Assembly: GCF_000757385.1 (NCBI RefSeq)
Contig: NZ_JRHH01000005.1
Span: 186,001 to 250,000 of the forward strand
Direction: 5' to 3'
DNA length: 64,000 nt
DNA from: Flavobacterium aquatile LMG 4008 = ATCC 11947
GTDB lineage: Bacteria > Bacteroidota > Bacteroidia > Flavobacteriales > Flavobacteriaceae
The first letter of the stretch is position 1, and the number at the start of each line of letters is the position of its first letter. The notes under the pieces are model-generated. The model ran no database searches and was not told the origin of the DNA. It saw nothing but the letters and a program-made list of their open reading frames with translations. Of this stretch, positions 41,858 to 48,823 are shown piece after piece. The position numbers were made by a program, and so were the translations under genes.

Positions 41858-42895
41858 TTAAATAGAATACTTTTCAATAAAATTGTAAATTACTACTGGA
41901 AAAGGATAATTTTTTAATGCGTCTAATTGTGTTTCGCCTGTAATTTCAAGTATTACATCGACTTTGTAAAAATTTATATGTAATTTCTGATGTGATAATT
42001 TATGGATAATTTGTACTTCATTATATTTTGACACCGATTCGATACTCAAATTTGAGTATTTTTCTTCAATTTTACTAACGATTAGGTCAAAATCTAGTTC
42101 TTCGTCACTTTCAATAACTGGAAATTCATATAAATTATGCCAAATGCCTTTTTCAATTCGCTTTTTAATAATGGTATTGTTATAATTGTCTAAAAAGATT
42201 AAATAGTTAAAAAACCGATTAGTGACTTTGGTTTTCTTCAATTTAACAGGAAGTTCGTTCACTTTTTTCTTTTGTAAAGCGGCGCAACTCGAGTTGAAAA
42301 TACAAATTTCGCAATTCGGATTTTTAGGAACACATTGCAATGCTCCAAACTCCATTATCGCTTGATTAAATAGTGCAGGATTGTTTTTTGGAATCAATTC
42401 TTTCGCCAAAGTAGAAAATTCTTTTTTGGCTGTAGCCGATGCAATATCGGTTTCAACATTAAAATATCTCGACAAAACTCTAAAAACATTTCCATCAACT
42501 ACTGGAACAACTTCGTTAAAAGCGAATGAAGCAATTGCGGCTGCGGTATATTCGCCAACACCTTTTAATTTCAATAAATCGGAATAGTTATTTGGAAAAT
42601 TTCCGCCGAGTTCAAATGCAATAATTTGAGCCGTTTTGTGCATGTTTCTTGCACGAGAATAATAACCTAATCCTTGCCATAATTTTAAAACTTGTTCTTC
42701 ATCGGCTTTCGCCAAATCAAAAACAGTAGGAAAAGCTTCCATAAAAGCATGAAAATAAGGCATTCCTTGAGCAACACGCGTTTGTTGAAGCATGATTTCT
42801 GATAGCCAAATTGGATATGGGTTGGTCGTATTTCGCCAAGGCAAATCGCGTTTATTTTGTAAATACCAATGCAATAATGAGTTAGAAAAATCCAT
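41858..42895 (-). CDS. mutY: A/G-specific adenine DNA glycosylase MutY
   Basis: 345 residues. Removes adenine opposite 8-oxoguanine. HhH-GPD core: DLPWRNTTNPYPIWLSEIMLQQTRV with catalytic Glu, LKGVGEYTAAAIASFAF hairpin, VPVVDGNVFRVL with catalytic Asp; [4Fe-4S] cluster ligands C-x6-C-x2-C-x5-C in QCVPKNPNCEICIFNSSC. The C-terminal NUDIX-like domain that recognises oxoG is present. First gene of the mutY-ssb-gldE-gldD group; divergent from hup. Confidence 0.95.
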   Translation of the reverse strand: MDFSNSLLHWYLQNKRDLPWRNTTNPYPIWLSEIMLQQTRVAQGMPYFHAFMEAFPTVFDLAKADEEQVLKLWQGLGYYSRARNMHKTAQIIAFELGGNFPNNYSDLLKLKGVGEYTAAAIASFAFNEVVPVVDGNVFRVLSRYFNVETDIASATAKKEFSTLAKELIPKNNPALFNQAIMEFGALQCVPKNPNCEICIFNSSCAALQKKKVNELPVKLKKTKVTNRFFNYLIFLDNYNNTIIKKRIEKGIWHNLYEFPVIESDEELDFDLIVSKIEEKYSNLSIESVSKYNEVQIIHKLSHQKLHINFYKVDVILEITGETQLDALKNYPFPVVIYNFIEKYSI

Positions 42896-42912
42896 AAATA
42901 ATTTTAGGTTAG

Positions 42913-42920
42913 CAAAAGTA
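42913..42920 (-). promoter_or_regulatory. -7 box of mutY (TACTTTTG)
   Basis: Exact TAnnTTTG match on the minus strand, 17 bases before the ATG. Confidence 0.55.
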
Positions 42921-42978
42921 AATCTTTATGTGATTAAATTTTAATCAATTATCCTTGAAATATTGTTTTTTTAATTCC

Positions 42979-42986
42979 TATATTTG
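42979..42986 (+). promoter_or_regulatory. -7 box of hup (TATATTTG)
   Basis: Exact TAnnTTTG match 42 bases before the HU ATG; TTG at 42955-42957 is a partial -33 at a 21-base spacing. Confidence 0.6.
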
Positions 42987-43028
42987 CACTCTCAAAAAAA
43001 TACACATAATTAATAAATACGAAAGAAA

Positions 43029-43322
43029 ATGACGAAAGCAGATATCGTAGCAAAAATTTCAGAAAAATTAGGTCTTGAAAAAGGAGATGTTCAATCAACA
43101 GTTGAAGCATTAATGGAAGAAGTAAAAACTTCATTAGAAAATGGAGATAATGTTTACTTAAGAGGTTTTGGTAGTTTTATCATCAAGACAAGAGCTGAAA
43201 AAACAGGTAGAAACATTTCGAAAAATACAACAATTAAAATTCCAGCTCACAATATTCCAGCATTTAAACCTGCAAAAGTATTTGTTGAAGGAGTAAAAAC
43301 TAAAACTGAAGTAGCAGTTTAA
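43029..43322 (+). CDS. hup: DNA-binding protein HU
   Basis: 97 residues: MTKADIVAKISEKLGLEKGDVQSTVEALM, then NVYLRGFGSFIIKTRAEKTGRNI and NIPAFKPAKVFVEGV, the HU/IHF arms and core. A small basic nucleoid protein that bends DNA. The next gene is a 30-residue basic protein 33 bases downstream, probably in the same transcript. Confidence 0.96.
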   Translation: MTKADIVAKISEKLGLEKGDVQSTVEALMEEVKTSLENGDNVYLRGFGSFIIKTRAEKTGRNISKNTTIKIPAHNIPAFKPAKVFVEGVKTKTEVAV

Positions 43323-43355
43323 AAAATAATTTATTAATCACAAAATAATCAACCT

Positions 43356-43448
43356 ATGCCAAGCGGTAAAAAAAGAAAAAGACATAAGGTAGCCACTCAC
43401 AAACGTAAGAAAAGAGCGAGAGCTAACCGTCACAAAAAGAAAAAGTAG
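43356..43448 (+). CDS. 30-residue highly basic protein (possible small ribosomal protein)
   Basis: Too short for most gene finders: MPSGKKRKRHKVATHKRKKR... to KKKK, with 20 Lys/Arg/His of 30 residues. It recurs, as I recall, between HU and RNase G in Flavobacteriia. Extreme basicity, a HK-x-RKKR core reminiscent of COX24/AURKAIP1-type mini ribosomal proteins, and immediate position before rng suggest a ribosome component, but I do not recognise a named family with certainty. Its stop codon lies in the left arm of a terminator. Confidence 0.75.
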   Translation: MPSGKKRKRHKVATHKRKKRARANRHKKKK

Positions 43449-43466
43449 TTTTAAACTACTTTTTTC
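43438..43466 (+). terminator. Terminator of hup and the small basic gene
   Basis: Stem AAAAGTAGTTT / AAACTACTTTT around one T at 43441-43463 plus a T-run; it overlaps the stop of the small gene. Confidence 0.85.
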
Positions 43467-43716
43467 TTTTTAAACGTTCATTGAAATTGAAAGTAGATAG
43501 CAGTTTTCAGAATTCAGATAGCAGTATTAAACTATTTTCTGCGGCCTAAAAACTAAAATCTAATTTCTTCGGGTTACTAAACCTGTAAAAAATGTTTAAT
43601 CCATCTGTGTTAAAGTTGGAAGTTGGAAGTTTAAAGTTGGAAGTTTGACTCAATTGTCAAACTGAAATCTGAAATCTGAAATCTGAAACCTTGAAACATG
43701 GATAAAAATTTACAAC
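43464..43716. repeat. Spacer before rng with simple direct repeats
   Basis: Direct repeats aaagttggaagt (three times, 43611-43646) and gaaatct (four times in a row, 43663-43686) occupy the region before rng, together with an inverted gtttgac/gtcaaac pair. This is dispersed-repeat DNA; no -7 box of the exact type is obvious, so the rng promoter is not located. Confidence 0.6.
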
Positions 43717-45261
43717 ATGAATAAAGAACTTATCATCCGAAAGGATGAGAATGCTGTAGATTTTGCCTTATTAAAAGATGGAAAACTAATTGAATTACAC
43801 AAAGAAGAAGAAAAAGTAAACAAGTTTCTAGTAGGTGATATTTTTATCGCCAAAATTAGAAAACCTGTTGCCGGACTTAACGCTGCCTTTGTAAATGTTG
43901 GCTTCGAGAAAGATGCCTTTTTACATTATCATGATTTAGGTCCACAACTAGCTTCTTATTTGAAATTCATTAAACTTGTAAGCGCAGGTAAAATAAAAGA
44001 TTTCTCCCTAAAAAACTTTCAGTTTGAAAAAGAAATTGATAAAGATGGTGCCATTTCAGATATTCTGAGCGCCAATCAATCAATTTTAGTGCAAGTGGTT
44101 AAGGAACCAATCTCTACTAAAGGTCCAAGAATAAGCTCTGAGCTTTCTTTTGCCGGTAGATTTTTAGTTCTTGTCCCTTTTTCGGATCGCGTTTCTGTTT
44201 CTCAAAAAATAGAAGACAAAGCCGAAAAAGACCGATTGAAAAAATTGGTACAAGCAGTCAAACCAAAAGGATTTGGTGTTATTGTGAGAACAGTAGCAGA
44301 AGGCAAAAAAACAGCCGAACTAGAAAAAGATTTGCAAAACCTCAATGATAGATGGCTTGCAATGTGTAAAAAATTACCAACTGCTCATCATCCGTCCAAA
44401 GTATTAGGCGAACTTAACAAAGTTTCCTCAATGCTTAGAGACATATTTAACGATACTTTCACCGGTATTCAAGTAGATGATGAAGAGTTGTTTCAAGAAA
44501 CGAAGGACTATATAGCCGAGATAGCACCTTCAAAACAAAATATGGTGAAGCTTTATCAACATAAAGACACTCCCATTTTTGAGAAATACAATATAGAACG
44601 TCAAATAAAAACCTCATTCGGACGAACAGTTTCCATGAGTAAAGGTGCTTATTTGATTATAGAACATACAGAAGCTTTACACGTTATAGACGTAAACAGC
44701 GGAAACCGTTCTAACAAAGCTACTAATCAGGAAGATACAGCTCTTGAAGTAAACATGATTGCCGCCGCAGAAATTGCACGTCAGTTACGTCTTCGCGACA
44801 TGGGTGGAATCATTGTTATCGATTTTATCGACATGCAAAACCCTGATAATCGCCAAGTTCTATTCAATTTCTTACGAGATGAAATGAGTGACGATAAAGC
44901 AAAACACAAGATCTTACCGCCAAGTAAGTTTGGACTAGTTCAAATAACACGACAACGCGTAAGACCAGAAGTAAATATTGAAACAAGAGAAGAAAATCCT
45001 AACAATTTGGCAAGCGATATAGACGCGCCAATCCAAATTATCGACAAGATTACCTTTGCTCTTGAAAAAATCATGAAAGACCACAAGAAAGTAAAACTTA
45101 ACGTTCATCCTTTCGTGGCAGCATACCTTAAAAAAGGTTTTCCATCAATACGTTCAAAGTGGTTCTTTGAGCATAAAAAATGGGTGAAAATTATACCTCG
45201 TGACGCTTACACGTACCTTGAATATCATTTTTATGATAAACAAGGAAAAGAAATTAAATAA
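43717..45261 (+). CDS. rng: Ribonuclease E/G family endoribonuclease (RNase G)
   Basis: 514 residues, RNase G size. N-terminal S1-like domain (LVGDIFIAKIRKPVAGLNAAFVNVGFEKDAFLH), catalytic RNase E/G core with the magnesium-binding region LHVIDVNSGN and GGIIVIDFIDM, and LVQITRQRVRP. It cleaves single-stranded AU-rich RNA in 5S/16S rRNA maturation and mRNA decay. It follows hup and the small basic gene, the usual flavobacterial order. Its last 21 codons are part of a 145-bp unit that is repeated twice more directly downstream. Confidence 0.94.
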   Translation: MNKELIIRKDENAVDFALLKDGKLIELHKEEEKVNKFLVGDIFIAKIRKPVAGLNAAFVNVGFEKDAFLHYHDLGPQLASYLKFIKLVSAGKIKDFSLKNFQFEKEIDKDGAISDILSANQSILVQVVKEPISTKGPRISSELSFAGRFLVLVPFSDRVSVSQKIEDKAEKDRLKKLVQAVKPKGFGVIVRTVAEGKKTAELEKDLQNLNDRWLAMCKKLPTAHHPSKVLGELNKVSSMLRDIFNDTFTGIQVDDEELFQETKDYIAEIAPSKQNMVKLYQHKDTPIFEKYNIERQIKTSFGRTVSMSKGAYLIIEHTEALHVIDVNSGNRSNKATNQEDTALEVNMIAAAEIARQLRLRDMGGIIVIDFIDMQNPDNRQVLFNFLRDEMSDDKAKHKILPPSKFGLVQITRQRVRPEVNIETREENPNNLASDIDAPIQIIDKITFALEKIMKDHKKVKLNVHPFVAAYLKKGFPSIRSKWFFEHKKWVKIIPRDAYTYLEYHFYDKQGKEIK

Positions 45262-45265
45262 AAAC

Positions 45266-45301
45266 AAACCGTTATTCTTAATTGAGTAGCGGTTTTTTTT
45301 A
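45266..45301 (+). terminator. rng terminator, copy 1
   Basis: Stem AAACCGTTA / TAGCGGTTT with one G-T pair and T8; first of three in tandem. Confidence 0.8.
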
Positions 45302-45410
45302 TACCTGAAGTCCACTGGACTTCCTCCTCTTAATATCAAATCTCGTGACGCTTACACGTACCTTGAATATCATTTTTATGATAAACAAGGAAAAGAAATT
45401 AAATAAAAAC

Positions 45411-45446
45411 AAACCGTTATTCTTAATTGAGTAACGGTTTTTTTTA
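45411..45446 (+). terminator. rng terminator, copy 2
   Basis: Same hairpin 145 bp later, here with a fully paired stem AAACCGTTA / TAACGGTTT. Confidence 0.8.
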
Positions 45447-45555
45447 TACCTGAAGTCCACTGGACTTTCTCCTCTTAATATCAAATCTCGTGACGCTTAC
45501 ACGTACCTTGAATATCATTTTTATGACAAACAAGGAAAAGAAATTAAATAAAAAC

Positions 45556-45590
45556 AAACCGCCTTTCGTGAGATAGGCGGTTTTTTTGTG
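45556..45590 (+). terminator. rng terminator, copy 3 (distinct sequence)
   Basis: Stem AAACCGCCT / AGGCGGTTT and T7. Being different from the other two while sharing the flank, it is probably the original rng terminator that preceded the duplications. Confidence 0.8.
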
Positions 45591-45595
45591 TCTTG

Positions 45596-45622
45596 TCATT
45601 GCGAGGCACGAAGCAATCTCAT
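45596..45622 (+). repeat. 27-bp dispersed repeat, plus orientation
   Basis: Exact reverse complement of 32043-32069, located just before element copy 2. Confidence 0.85.
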
Positions 45623-45654
45623 CTTAGATTTACTCTGAATTTTTCCGATTTTTT

Positions 45655-46296
45655 GAAGCTATTTCCAGCTTTTCACTACAATCTTGCTCAATAAACACCA
45701 TTTTTCTATGCCAAAAATAAGCTTCTTTGGTGGCTCATTTTTGTCATGAAAAATTGGTATTTCTTTTCACAAGGATTTCCGTTGCAAACAAAGTTCACTG
45801 AACTCAAATGAAAATTAACAAATAGTGAAGTAATCTGGGCTAGGGCATTTGTCTTTTAAAGGACTTCTATATAATTTATTATAATCTTGTTATTTTATAA
45901 AGATATAAAAACCAAAAACTCTTGTTATGAGTACTTTTTGTTTTGTTATAACTACTTTATGTACTGTTATAAATACTTTTTGTACTGTTATAAGTACTTT
46001 ATGTCTTGTTATTAATACTTTATGTACTGTTATAAGTACTTTGTATGTTGAGATTACTACTTTGTCTATTGTAATTGCTATTTTTGTAGTATTAAATATG
46101 GTTTTTGATAGATTTTATTGTAAGTAGTTATTTAGACTGAAGTCGCTTTTTATACTATATTTCACAAAAGATCATTACTATCTAGCCCTGATTGTAGAGG
46201 AAATAAAAAATGCTTCCATTTGTATGGAAGCATTTTTTATTGTAACGAAAAGCAGGAATAAGGAAACCAAGAAAGCGCAAACCATTCGCTCCTAAT
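45655..46296 (+). repeat. Inverted-repeat element, copy 2 (long cargo)
   Basis: Same ends as copy 1: GAAGCTATTTCCAGC at the left, and ...AGCAGGAATAAGGAAACCAA ... CCATTCGCTCCTAA at the right. Inner arms ATCTGGGCTAGGGCA (45833-) and CTAGCCCTGAT (46182-) are kept. Differences: a ~43-bp insertion before the left inner arm, a cargo of about 335 bp between the inner arms (with a repeat-rich 66-residue frame), and another variable hairpin (15-bp stem AAAAAATGCTTCCAT / ATGGAAGCATTTTTT at 46205-46238) at the place where copy 1 has ATCTCGTC. The right end overlaps the pbpC stop codon. Confidence 0.8.
45927..46127 (+). CDS. Heptapeptide-repeat hydrophobic ORF inside element cargo (uncertain)
   Basis: 66 residues made of seven-residue units of the pattern [STN]-T-[LF]-C-x-V-I repeated about seven times (STFCFVI, TTLCTVI, NTFCTVI, STLCLVI ...), reflecting a degenerate 21-bp DNA repeat (word gttataagtacttta...) at 45925-46090. 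Ends in a hydrophobic stretch and FDRFYCK. It starts with ATG. The frame is conserved through the repeats because the period is a multiple of three, so coding is not proven. If made, it would be a membrane-seeking peptide. I do not recognise it. Confidence 0.3.
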   Translation: MSTFCFVITTLCTVINTFCTVISTLCLVINTLCTVISTLYVEITTLSIVIAIFVVLNMVFDRFYCK

Positions 46297-48667
46297 CTCT
46301 CACAAACTCCACTTTTCTATTAATTTCATTTCCAAATTCATCTACAACCGTGATGTAATGAGAACCGGTGTTGGCTTCAATTTGCATTTCGTGAAACGTT
46401 TGGGTTTCGCCTTTGTAAACGTTGTCAACATACCAAAAAAGTTTGGCTTCTTTATTGGAATGCGCCACTTTTAGAATTACTGGTTGTACTTTACTTTGAA
46501 AGTTTTTGGTGAGGTATATTTTACTATTCGTTTTAGGATAAATAAAATCCATCGACGCTTGTTGCGTTTGTTGACAATCGGCTCTAAATGGTGGCAATGG
46601 CATGTAATCTATGTGCTGACTTTTGTAATACCATTCCATAACTGGCGGCAAAACAAACCATTTTTTGGCAACAATATTATCTACATTTTCACAACTGCTG
46701 TTTACTCTGTATTGTTGTGAAGCATCCAAATGCACCAATTTATGATACGGACAAATACTGGTTTTTTTACCATTTTTAGGAATTAACTGATTGGTTTTCG
46801 GGCAATCATCTTGTGCTAAATGACCACTTTTAGTACAAACATCGGCATATTCTAAATCATTCAATGGCGGACTGAAGAATGCTTTTCGTGGCAATAAATT
46901 AAAAACATCAAACAGAATTGGAGCCGCACTATCAACACCTGTCAATTGTGGTCTTCCCTCACCAGAAGCATTGCCAACCCAAACGCCAACGACGTATCTC
47001 GAATTGGTTCCAATTGCCCAAGCATCACGATTTCCAAAACTGGTTCCTGTTTTCCATGCGATGTCTAAAGATGAATCATAGAATCGCCAAGCTTCATCGC
47101 CTTCTGGTCGGTTGACTTCTTTCATAGCGTTGTAAGTCAGGTAAATCGATCCTGCGCCAAGTATGGGTTTTTGATTGGTTTCATCGCCATAATCTTGTTC
47201 AAATCCGTTCAAGTAATTCAATTCGGCAAATTCATTATTTCTATATTTTCCTTTTGTTTTATTGAAATAATTTACAGTTGAAGAAAGATTAGCATACGTT
47301 CGACACAAATCCCAAAGGTTACTTTCGGCACCACCAAGAATTAAAGATAATCCATAATGATCTGGTCTTTTATTGATGTTTTTCAATTGGAATTTTTGAA
47401 GTAATTCATAAAAATTATTCACGCCGTGTTCTTGCAACATCAAAACCGCTGGAATATTCAACGAACGAGACAAAGCTCTTTGTGCTGGAACTGCGCCGTC
47501 AAAAGTCAAATTAAAATTTTGTGGTGCATAACCCGAAATTTGTGTAGGAATATCAGCAACCAAAGTGTTTGGAAGAAGTTCTCCCGAATCTAACATCGAT
47601 GCATAAAGCAAGGGTTTCAAAATACTTCCTGTGCTTCTCGGAGCCGAAATAATATCAACATCTTTATCGTGATCTTTGTCTGTTGGAGCATTTCCAACAT
47701 AACTAATTACGTTACGATTTTGAATGTCAATTACCATAATCGCCAAGTTGTGCACTTCGTTTTGCTTGTATTGATTGTAGTAATAAGCAGCAATTTGATT
47801 CACACGATTTTGTAACGAAATATCAACGGTAGTTTTGATGCGTTTTCCTTCATCAGATTTGGCAACTCGTTGTAATAAATGTGGTGCAATTTGCGGAACG
47901 TTATAAGGTTTTTGAGGCAAAGGTTCTTCAATTGACAACTGATAAGTCATTTTATCAATAACTTTTTCATTGTATAGTTTCAACAAAAGCGTATTACGTT
48001 TTTTAAGTAATTTTTGTTGATTTTTACCCGGATAAATCAAACTTGGAGCATTAGGTAAAACTGCTAAAGTAGCCGTTTCTGCCCAAGATAATTGATGCGA
48101 TTGCACACCAAAATAACGCCAAGAAGCCATTTCGAGTCCAACTACATTTCCGCCGTAAGGTGCATGTGCTGCGTATAATTCTAAAATTTTTTCTTTAGAA
48201 TTACGAAACTCTAATCTGGTGGCGAGAATGATTTCGATTACTTTTTCAAAATAGGTACGTTTTTTATTTTTTCGAGATAAACGAATGACTTGTTGCGTCA
48301 AGGTACTTCCACCACGAACTACTTTTCCTGCGCTTCGATTTTGTTGAATAGCTTTTACCATCGCCACAGGATTAAATCCCCAATGGTAATTGAAATGCTC
48401 GTCCTCAAAATACGTTATACATTTCTTGAATTTATCTGGAATGCTATCCTTGGCAGGAAAACGCCATTGTCCATCGCGTGCAATTTTGGCTGCTAAAAGT
48501 TCGCCATCGTTACTTTCAATTACTGTGGAATAAGGTTCTTCAAAAAGTGTTCTAGGCAAAGAAAAATAGTAAACGACAAGAAGAATAAATGCAATTGCAG
48601 ATTTCTTTTTGTTGGTTTTTATATATTTTAAAATGCGTTGAAGAAACGCTTGGATTTTTTGTTTCAT
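46292..48667 (-). CDS. pbpC: Penicillin-binding protein 1C (transglycosylase/transpeptidase)
   Basis: 791 residues from the ATG at 48667. One membrane anchor (SAIAFILLVVYYFSL), GT51 glycosyltransferase with ITYFEDEHFNYHWGFNP and GGSTLTQQ, transpeptidase with SxxK in PRSTGSILKPL, SxN in RALSRSLNIPA and KTG in AWKTGTSFGNRDAW, and a C-terminal BiPBP_C domain. Polymerises peptidoglycan in the periplasm. The neighbour is a giant alpha-2-macroglobulin lipoprotein: the pbpC-A2M pair is the classical bacterial defence arrangement, in which the PBP repairs wall where A2M traps invading proteases. The 15 codons upstream of 48667 are not used because they enter the dispersed repeat. Confidence 0.94.
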   Translation of the reverse strand: MKQKIQAFLQRILKYIKTNKKKSAIAFILLVVYYFSLPRTLFEEPYSTVIESNDGELLAAKIARDGQWRFPAKDSIPDKFKKCITYFEDEHFNYHWGFNPVAMVKAIQQNRSAGKVVRGGSTLTQQVIRLSRKNKKRTYFEKVIEIILATRLEFRNSKEKILELYAAHAPYGGNVVGLEMASWRYFGVQSHQLSWAETATLAVLPNAPSLIYPGKNQQKLLKKRNTLLLKLYNEKVIDKMTYQLSIEEPLPQKPYNVPQIAPHLLQRVAKSDEGKRIKTTVDISLQNRVNQIAAYYYNQYKQNEVHNLAIMVIDIQNRNVISYVGNAPTDKDHDKDVDIISAPRSTGSILKPLLYASMLDSGELLPNTLVADIPTQISGYAPQNFNLTFDGAVPAQRALSRSLNIPAVLMLQEHGVNNFYELLQKFQLKNINKRPDHYGLSLILGGAESNLWDLCRTYANLSSTVNYFNKTKGKYRNNEFAELNYLNGFEQDYGDETNQKPILGAGSIYLTYNAMKEVNRPEGDEAWRFYDSSLDIAWKTGTSFGNRDAWAIGTNSRYVVGVWVGNASGEGRPQLTGVDSAAPILFDVFNLLPRKAFFSPPLNDLEYADVCTKSGHLAQDDCPKTNQLIPKNGKKTSICPYHKLVHLDASQQYRVNSSCENVDNIVAKKWFVLPPVMEWYYKSQHIDYMPLPPFRADCQQTQQASMDFIYPKTNSKIYLTKNFQSKVQPVILKVAHSNKEAKLFWYVDNVYKGETQTFHEMQIEANTGSHYITVVDEFGNEINRKVEFVRD

Positions 48668-48674
48668 TTTTTGT

Positions 48675-48820
48675 TTTACCGCAAAGGCACAAAGTTTTTT
48701 CGCAAGGTTCACTAAGATTAGTTGATTAACCGTAAAGTTGATTTTTTTTACACTTGATTCTCAAGCCTATTGAAATAAACTTTGCGAACCTTGCGCTTTC
48801 TTGGCGCCTTTGCGGTTAAT
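48675..48820. repeat. Long inverted CGCAAAGG/CCTTTGCG repeat between pbpC and the A2M gene
   Basis: ACCGCAAAGGC and CGCAAGGTTC at 48676-48713 are mirrored by GAACCTTGCG and GCCTTTGCGGT at 48787-48817. It separates the A2M and pbpC genes and belongs to the same theme as 24880-25033 (CAAAG/CTTTG words). No T-run, so not a terminator. Confidence 0.7.
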
Positions 48821-48823
48821 AAT

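Larger units (their letters stand above)
45197..45565 (+). repeat. 145-bp tandem repeat of the rng 3' end with its terminator (2.5 copies)
   Basis: Unit starts at 45197, 45342 and 45487, period exactly 145 bp. Each copy contains the final codons of rng (RDAYTYLEYHFYDKQGKEIK and stop) and the start of a hairpin; the first two continue through the full terminator and a spacer with the palindrome GAAGTCCACTGGACTTC. Copies differ by a few substitutions (for example tag/taa at the hairpin, gat/gac). The third copy diverges after about 79 bases into a different hairpin. No translated extra product is expected because each tail lacks a start. Confidence 0.95.

Noticed and set aside
43698-43724. Nine-codon frame overlapping the rng start
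   Set aside because: The ATG at 43698 gives only eight residues and overlaps the rng start; no reason to think it is translated for a purpose.
45154-45484. Two similar 61-residue frames on the minus strand
   Set aside because: They are antisense readings through the 145-bp tandem repeat and terminators; the repeat itself creates the similarity.
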